A stretch of DNA of 47,475 nucleotides from Opitutales bacterium (GTDB lineage Bacteria > Verrucomicrobiota > Verrucomicrobiia > Opitutales > Oceanipulchritudinaceae), in NCBI GenBank assembly GCA_020831485.1, contig JAFIGG010000022.1, positions 1-47,475 on the forward strand, read 5' to 3'. The translations under genes were made by a program, and so were the position numbers. Each line of letters begins with the position of its first letter. Position 1 is the first letter of the stretch. Positions 37,301-46,300 of the stretch are shown here, piece by piece. The notes beneath the pieces are model-generated. The model saw only the letters and a list, made by a program, of their open reading frames with translations, ran no database searches and was not told where the DNA came from.

Positions 37301-40300
37301 GTTTGAAGTGCGCGCTGGCAGTGAAGATATGACCGTGGATATCGATTATTCAGGCGAACTGTTTATCGCTGAAGTCAGCTATGCCGAGGTAAACGTTGGT
37401 GGTGCCCTGAGCCTCGCCGGAAGCTTTGCCTTCGAGTTGGGTCCTCAGGAGTCGGTTACGCTTACGGATGGAACAAACCGCAATGTGCGGACCATGACGA
37501 TTGCTGCCGCAAACGTATATGGTTTCATGGGCTTTAATGGTCCTTACCGCACAGATACAAACAATGACCTGGTCATTGACGAGCAGGATGAGGTCAATGA
37601 GAGCGCAGTCGGGCTGGCTCTGAATGAACTGAATCTGGGCATTGCTTTGATGACCTCTTCCGATGTGCTGGATATCAGTGTCTTTGCCGCTGGCTCTGCC
37701 ACCGTTGGCAGCATTGAGCTGGTTGGCTTGCCCGGTATTACATCTGAGGCAACTGACATGGAGGTGGCCTTTAACCTCGGACTGAGTATCGAATCCGGCA
37801 CTGCAGCAATCGATTTCAGCCAACTTGACGAAGGCGGCTTGGAAGTGAACACCGGCAACCCGGATGCCCCGGTCGTATTGGACTTTGAGGGATCGCTGAT
37901 GCGCGCAAGCGGTATTGCCAGTATCGCCGTTACCTTGAGTGACGAGCCGTGGTTCGGAATGGACGGTGCCTTTGAATTTGAACTGACGGATGATTACCTG
38001 CAGACCTTCGTCAATGGCAGCTTATTCATCGGTCCGGAGAGCGACCCACTGATCGAATTGGATGCGGTCGGGTTGTTTGTTCTGAATACTTCGGGTATTG
38101 CGCTTCGGGCCGATGTGGATTTCGCATCTGATTCTCCTTTACCGGGCTCTGAGATGGATGCCTCTCTTGGCTTGATGCTGAATACCACGGGTGAAGAAAT
38201 CAGCTATGACCTGCCCGACCACTTCCCTGAAATCGGCGGCGAAAGCTCAGTGGTCATCCCCGACAGCGCACCGGGATCCGATGCGGAAGCCGGTCCCTAC
38301 CTTTACATCGGCGGCAGTGGTTCGTTGACGCTCCTGGATAGCTTCAACATCGATGGTGAATTTGCCTTCCGCATCCTGCCCGATGCAATTGAGATGGAGC
38401 TGACCGGCACAACAGCCCTGACCTTTGGCGATACCACCCTGATTGAATTTACCGTGGACGGCAGTCTGGCGCTGACAACCGGAGGCATTTACGGCAGTCT
38501 GCAATTGAGCGTAGCGAGTGAATTGCCGTCCAACTTTGGATTCAGCCTGTCCGGAATCTATCAGTTGGAAGTCAACACCACCGCAAGCACGCAGACCCTC
38601 GAGCGGGTGCGTATTGACGAAGATGGTCAGGCAGTCATGGACGGCGAAGACGGGTGGGTCACCGATCCCGTCGAAATTGAAGCAGCAACGGCACGCCTCA
38701 ACCTGGCCGGACAGATCACTTTGCTTGGACAGGACTTGAACGGCTATGCAACCTTTGAAGTTGGTCCGGACGGTATCGAGGTCGCCTTCAATGCCAGCCT
38801 GGCCATCCTGGGTCTCGATTTTGAAGTGGATGGCAAGGGGGCACTGATTCTTGGTAATTCCCGTGGCATTGCACTCGATCTGGCCTTGAGTCAGGACGGT
38901 GGACTCGACTTTGGCATCGCCGGATTTACCGTCGACGGTTCCGTTCGCCTGCGCGCCAATACCAGCGGAGCCGAAATCGATTCGATTGCCGGTGTGGATC
39001 TGGATGAATCCCTGCCTGCGGGTCCATATTTCCGGATTGAAGTATCAGGCACCGATGCTGAAACACCAGTTGCCGTTGGGTTCAATGGCCTGGGTGAGGG
39101 CAACACAATGAATGCCGGTCGCGCATTTATTGAGATCGAAGGCGATACACTGACGGTTTCATTCTCCGATTTGGGTGTTACGATAGGAAGTGATGAGCAT
39201 GTCTTCGGTGAGGCCTTCTTCCAGATCAGTGAAGATGGAGTGGCGGGTGCCGCATTGATCCAGACAGGATCGGATGAGCCGAGAGAGATTGTGCCGGGTG
39301 TCGTACTCTATGGTGCGGTTCAACTGGAAATTAATACGACAAATGTCGAAGTCAACGTTGCCAATTTTGAGCTGGATGCGGGGAACTATGTGCGCTTCAG
39401 CATTGGAGGATTGCTGGAGCTTTCAGTAGGAGGTACCGTTCTTTTGGAGATCTCAGGGAATTTCGAAGTTGAGGTTACGGATTCGGGCGATGTCACTATT
39501 GAGCTCAGCGGCTCTGTCGAACTCGGGCCCTTGGGCCGGCTCGGTATTGCTGGGATCTTGTCCGGTTCTGAATCCGATGGAATTTTTGCCTCCCTGGAAT
39601 TGGCTGGTGATGAAAGTAAGACTCTTTCAGGTGCAGGTTTCAATTTAAACGCAAAGTTCCGCTTGGAGCTGAATCTGACCGATTCAACCCAAACCGTGTC
39701 CCGTCCCGAACTTGATGACGATGGCGAACTGACCGGCGACACCGTCGATGTCGACCTCGAACCCGGCACGGTTCAGATATTTGGCGCAGGTGAACTGGGC
39801 TTGTCGGGTCTGGTCGAGATTTCCGGCAGCTTTATTTTGACCTTGAGCGGCTCGAGCACGGAACTGGAATTAAACGGCGCTACCGAGATCCTCGGTCAGA
39901 CCTTCCAGGTGCAGGGTGGGGCAGCCATCTACGGTGGATCCAACGGTGGCATCGCCCTCGTGCTGGCAATGAGCGTGAGTGGTTCCGGTGGGCTGTCCGG
40001 TGTCGGCTTTGATTTGGAGGGTGATTTCAGCCTGGAGATTAATACCAGCAGCAGTCAGCGCAGCCTGGCGGGGTCTACCTTGTCCAGCCAGAGCCTGCGG
40101 GTCGCTGTTGAAAATGCGGAACTCGAACTGCTTGGTCTTGTTGAGCTGTCAGGCGAAGTTCAGTTGCATATCCTTTCGAGCGGGTTCCGACTGGATGTAG
40201 ACGGTGAAGCAGAGATGCCCTTCATCGGATCATTGAGTGCAACCGGCGAACTGAGCATTTCCTCTTCCGGTATTTACGGCAGCATTGCTCTCGGCGGCAG

Positions 40301-43300
40301 CTCCTCTTCGGCCAGTATTGCGGGTGTCCAATTCAATGGCCGCTTCCAATTGGCAATTAATACCACGGGCTCCTCGCAATCCGTGCGCGTTCTGAATGTG
40401 AACAGCAACAGCGGAGCGGTCTCTGGTACCCGCAGCATGAGCCTGGATGCAGAGACCTTATTGCTTTCGTTTGGTGGTGAGCTGAACGTTGCTGGATTCG
40501 GGATTCGCGGCGGTGCCGAGATGATAATCGGATCCAGCCAATTGTCCGTTGATCTGGACGCGAGTCTGAATCTGGGAGCCTTTGGAAATCTGCGGGTTGA
40601 GGGCGGGGCTGAATTCGGGCGTCAGTCCGGCAGTGACTACTTTGCCCTCAACATGAATCTGGGATCCAGCACCCTGTCGGTCGCAACGCTTAATATTGTT
40701 GCCACTTTTGAGTTGGAAATTGATACGCGCAGCTCCATTGCTCGGGTCTCGGTCGACGGCGACCTGAATATCTGGGCTTTTGAAACCAGCATTGAGGCAA
40801 CCATTGAAACCAGCGGTGGTGGATTCCGCATGGATTTCGAAGGTGACCTGAATTTCTTTAATTTCGCCACTGTCGAGGTTTCCGGATATGTGGATTCCAA
40901 TGGAACCTTCTCTATCACTGGAAACATCAGCGCCGGTTTCAATTTGGGCATATTCAGCGCAAATATGAATTTCAACCTGAACCTGAACCACAACAGTTTC
41001 TCAGCAAACGGCAGTCTGAGCTTGAGTGCGACGATCCCGGTTCCGGTATTTCCCGATATTTCCTTCAGCACCAGCATTGGAGCCAGCATGAGCTTCAATG
41101 TTCCTCAGAATTCCGCTACGTTGAGTATATCCGTGGATGTCGGGCCCTTCACTGCCCGCCCGTCGAAGACCTTCACTTTTGGACCACCGCCCGTGTTGGG
41201 TCGACTTGAGAGCGGTGTTCTTTATGTGCATACGGGTGCGGATTCCAATCTGCGGGGGTCATCTTATCAGCAAACCGGCGGGGAATCGTTCAGCGTATTC
41301 AGCCAAGGCGGCTCTGCCGGGAACGAAACTATTACTATTAATGGCCTGGGCTTCGAGCAGAGCTTCTCCGGTGTCAACAAAGTCGTCGTCCGTGACCTTC
41401 AGCAGTATGACAACGACATTCAATTCATAGGAGTGCAATCGGATGTAGAAGTTCGCGCCGGATCGGGTAACGATTACATCCTGCAAACAGGCAACGGCAA
41501 TGTGACCGCCTGGTTGGTCGGCGGCGATAACCAGATTGTAACAGGCCCTGGCAACAACACGATTCACGGTGGCAGTGGTGACGACGCCATTTACACAGGC
41601 AGTGGCAACGACATTGTCTATGCCGGCAGCGGGAACAACTACATCGAATCTCACAGTGGAAACAATGTATTTTATGTGGGAACCGGTAACGACACTATAG
41701 TCGGTGGCAGCGGCAATGACACCTACATCTTCTCAGGTTCCAGCTGGGGCGACAACGAAATCATCGAAACCGCCGGTGGTTCGAGCGACACGGTTGATTT
41801 TAGCAATGCGACGGGCTCCGTGCATTTTGAACTGGGCGAAAACGGTCGCTATGAAATTACCCAGGGTAGCAACCGGGTGGTGAATGATGACATGGGCGTT
41901 GAGGTCTTCTACGGTAGCCAGTATGCGGATACTTTTGTGGTGACTGAAAATGGTTCGAATGAGACCCGCCTCCGTGGTCAGGGTGGGGATGACGTTTACG
42001 ACATCACCTTCGGTCAACTCAACGGTTCAGTGCAGATCAGCGACATGAACCCGTCCAGCGACGTCGACCACCTCATCGTTCGCAGTGAGCTTTCAGGTTC
42101 AATTGTCTCAGTGATGAACGATCAGATTTCTCAAGGATCCCAGCTGGTGACCTTCTCTTCGAATTACCACAATGTGGACCGCATGACGGTCCTGGCTCCG
42201 AATGCGGAAGTGCGGATGACCGGCGTCGGATCGAAAATTTTGGATATTCGAAACAAGCTCACGGTCGAAGGCGATAGCATCGTCTGGGGCGGCTTGATTC
42301 ATGCCCGCGGCATCGACTTCCAGTCGAATGAGGAACTGGTGGTCAGTCACGATCTGGTCAGCCGCCGCAATGCCCCCATCGTTCTCGAGAGCAGTGAAGG
42401 TGATATTGTGCTCAATGCCGGCATCTACATCGCCAGCGCAGATGGTCTTGTCGGCAACGGTTCCGGTTCGGTGACGCTGAATGCCCCTGAAGGTGGAGTC
42501 CGCACCAACGGCGAAGGCTGGGTCCGTAGCGGTGGTGCATTTTCGACAATTGTGGACTGGGCTCTGCGCGGGGGTCGCTTCTCAACCGATTCGATTGATT
42601 TCGACACCGGTGAGATCCGTACTGTGGAGGGTCAGGCACCGAACATCGTTCCCGCTGGAACTTTGATCCGGGATGGCAAGGGGGCCTTCATTCAGGCCAA
42701 GGGAGGCGAACTGGTGATGAACACCAAACACCGGATTGGTGAGTCCTATGAAGACTTCCGCATCAGTCCGCTGGCAATTTTCAGTCAAGTTGCACAGCTC
42801 ACCGTGAATGTGTCGAACAAGGAGAATGCAAACCTGGTCAATCTTGACAGCATTCAGGTCTCCGGTGACTCCATGGCTGGCGAACTGCGCATTACCAATT
42901 TGACTGGGCTGCAGGAGGCCAACAATCCGATCAGCGGCTCCGACGATCCTATTGTATTGACTGGTGATCAGATCTCAGTCCTCAACGACATCAGTACCAC
43001 TAACAATATCTACATTTTCCCAACCAACCCGAATCGTCCAATTGTCATTCTGCAGAATGCCGGTCAGATCGCCACAAATCCGGATGCGCTTGATGGTTTG
43101 CTCCTGACTCAGAACGAACTGAATAAATTGCTGACTTCGAATCAGCTGGTAATTGGTTCGGATCGGAATTCAGGCAGTGTTAAAATTGGAGATAGGTCGA
43201 CAGGTGTAATGATTTTTGATAGCCCTTCACTCTTGCTGCGTGGCCAGCAGGTTGAGGTCTATTCACAGATGCAGACCAAAAACGTATTCATTCAGGGCTC

Positions 43301-46300
43301 GGGTAACACGACGACCTTGGGTGATGATTGGGATGCGGTCGGTTCCTTCGTGGTGGATGATGCTGTTCTCATCGATGGAGACCTCACCATTACGGCGACG
43401 GAAAACATTCGCTTCCACTCTCCGGGAACGGTGAATGGTCATCCCTCGGGCGGGCCGCACAGCCTGACCTTGGAAGCTCAGACATTTATCGACATTGAAG
43501 GCTCCATTGGCGGGACAACGCCTTTGCAGAACCTGACGCTCTCGGCCGACTCCGGGAATATCCGCCTGCGTGGCTCGGTTAATTTGAGCAACGACCTGAC
43601 CATTACTCAGGGTAACACGCTTACCTTTAACGGCGACGTCGACATTGATGGAGACCTGAATATCTCGGGCGTACAGAACGTCGTTTTTGAGGGTTCGGTG
43701 AATGTCTCGGGTGCAATGAATATTCAAGCCTCCAACAATGTGACTTTCCAGAGTGGTGTGAATGTTGAAGGCGACGCTTCGATCGAAGCGAATGGAAATG
43801 TCTCGGCCTCAAGCAATGTAGAAGTCTCGGGTGATGCCACTATAGAGTCGACGAATCTGACCTTTAACCAGGCCGTTACCATCGGTGGCGACTACTCGAT
43901 TACAGCCTCCAACCGGATCGCTCACGGCGGATTCCTGTCCATTGGCGGTGACACAACGCTGGTTTCCAATGAAATCGATTTCCTCGGCGGCAGTGAGTCC
44001 GTCAGCTCTAGCGGTTTCCTCTGGATCGATACCTATTCGGATGGTCAGGAAATCCGCATTGGCCGCACACAGACAGGCAGCACCTCAGTGTTGGACTTCC
44101 TGCAGCGGGACATTGCAGCTTTGCAAAACGGATTTGAGTTCATCCGCATCGGTGATCCGGATGGTCCTGTGGGTGCCGTTTCCGTTGGCACCGCAACTTT
44201 CCAGGATTCGCTCAGCGTTTATGGCAGCAGTGTTCTGGTCCTTGAGTTGTTTACCGTGAATGGCAACCTGTTGGTCGACGCCACAGAGGATGTGACCATT
44301 GAAGGCACTCGATTCGAATTCGACGGCTCGACGATTATTGGACGCATTCAAACCAATGGCGGCGATTTGTCGATTCTTGCGGTTGACGGACTGCTGCAGA
44401 AAACCGGTGGAGACCTGATCGCAAATGGTGGAAGCATTGACGTGGATGTCAGCTCTGGCGGTATTGAAATGCAGGGAACGGCCCGCGCGCTGACCAACGG
44501 AGCGAACATTCGCTACGAGGCCGAAGAAGACATTGTTATCGGCCGTCTCGATGCCCGGGTTGGTGCCGATCGAGCTGGGGATACATTGGATCAGCAGGCT
44601 GACAACTGGGGCCGTATTGAAGTTGTATCCCATGCCGGTGCGATCGCAGATATTGAAGGTGATACCGGAATTGATATCTTTGCCCGTGAAGCGCGATTTG
44701 AAGCTTTGAATGGAGTGGGGGCAATTGGTGCTTCCGAAGTTCGCCGCATTGAAACCGAGGTGATCACTCTCGTTGCCGTTGCGAGCTCCGAAACCGACAA
44801 TTGGGGCATCCATCTGCGGGACGCGACGGATGTGACCGTCGACAGCGTTGATGGAGTCGTCGTCAACCGGGTGCAGTCGGATGGCAGCAGTGAAGCCCTT
44901 TCAGCTGCCCCGAGCCTGAATCACTTGCTCGCTGAGCAAGCAGGTTCGATCCTTTTGGAATCGGCTGCGGGTTCCGTGACGATTCATGAGGATGCCCGGA
45001 TTGAGACGGAGTCGGGTGACATTGTCCTGCGTGCTGCCGCAAACGTATCGGTTGCGCGCTTGATCAGTCGCGAAGGCGGAGACATCTCCGTCACCGCAGG
45101 GGACTTTGATCAGTCCAGCGGCTCGATTCTCGACAACCTGTCGGGCGGCGATGCCAATATCTCCACAGCCGGACACCTGAGTCTTGAAGCCGCCACTGGG
45201 ATTGGTAGCTCAGGCAGTGGAATGCTGGTGACTTCTGTGGCCTCGGTGGAAGCAGTGAACCGTATCTCCGACGATATTTACCTTTATGAACTGGATGGCT
45301 TGACGGTGTCGGGACTGGAAACCCTGGCAGGGGATGGCAGCATCGTGCTCCAGTTGGCCGATGGCGATCTGAGCATTGACGGCGAAGTGAGCGCCCATGG
45401 CAGTGGCAGCATTCGCTTGGAAACGCTGGGCAACGGTGGCGACATAACGATCCATAGTGATTTGAGCAGTGAAAGCGGTCACATCACATTGCGTGCAGAG
45501 GGTGGAATCGATTTGAGTGCGGATGTAGCTGTCTCGGCGAATGAAGACGGCTCTATCATGATTGAGGCTGCTCACGGCAGCTTCACTATGGCGGGCAGCG
45601 CAAGCCTTGATGCGGACACGGGTAACCTGATTTTGACCGCCGAGGCATCGGTGACACTTGGCAATGTTGTCGCGGCGGATGCAGCGATTCAGTCGCTCAG
45701 CGGCAGCATATTGAATGCTACAGGTTCAACTCTGAACATTGAGGCCGACAACCTGCGCCTTGAGGCGGACGGGGACATCGGCGAGGCGGGTCGCCATTTG
45801 AGCATCAGCATTAATATTGGAATTCTGTCTGCAGCATCGGCAACTGGAGGCATCTTCCTGTCCTCGCAGACCACACTTATTGTTGGCGCGGTGACCGTGT
45901 CGGCGACCGAGTTCACTGCCGATGGGACCACAAGCTCTGTGGACGTTGCTTCTCAGGCGGGTCTTGAAACGGCTGAGAACGGAGACATCGTACTCGTTGT
46001 TGCAGGAACGATCCGCCTTGATGAAGCCGTGGCTGCGGACGGTGAAGGCAGTGTGCGGCTCGCCGCGGAATCAGGCGCCTTGCAGGTTCAAGCGGATGTC
46101 AGCAGCGATACCGGACGGATCACTTTGATTGGGGTATTACGCATTGAGTTGATTGCAGGAATCTCAGTTTCAACCAACGCTGACGTCAGTCTGAAGTCCA
46201 GCGGTGCCGGGATTGAGATGCATGGAACCGCCAGCATTGAGGCGAACGGATCGAGTCTGCGATTGTCCGCACAGGATGACCTGACACTGGGCAACCTGAC

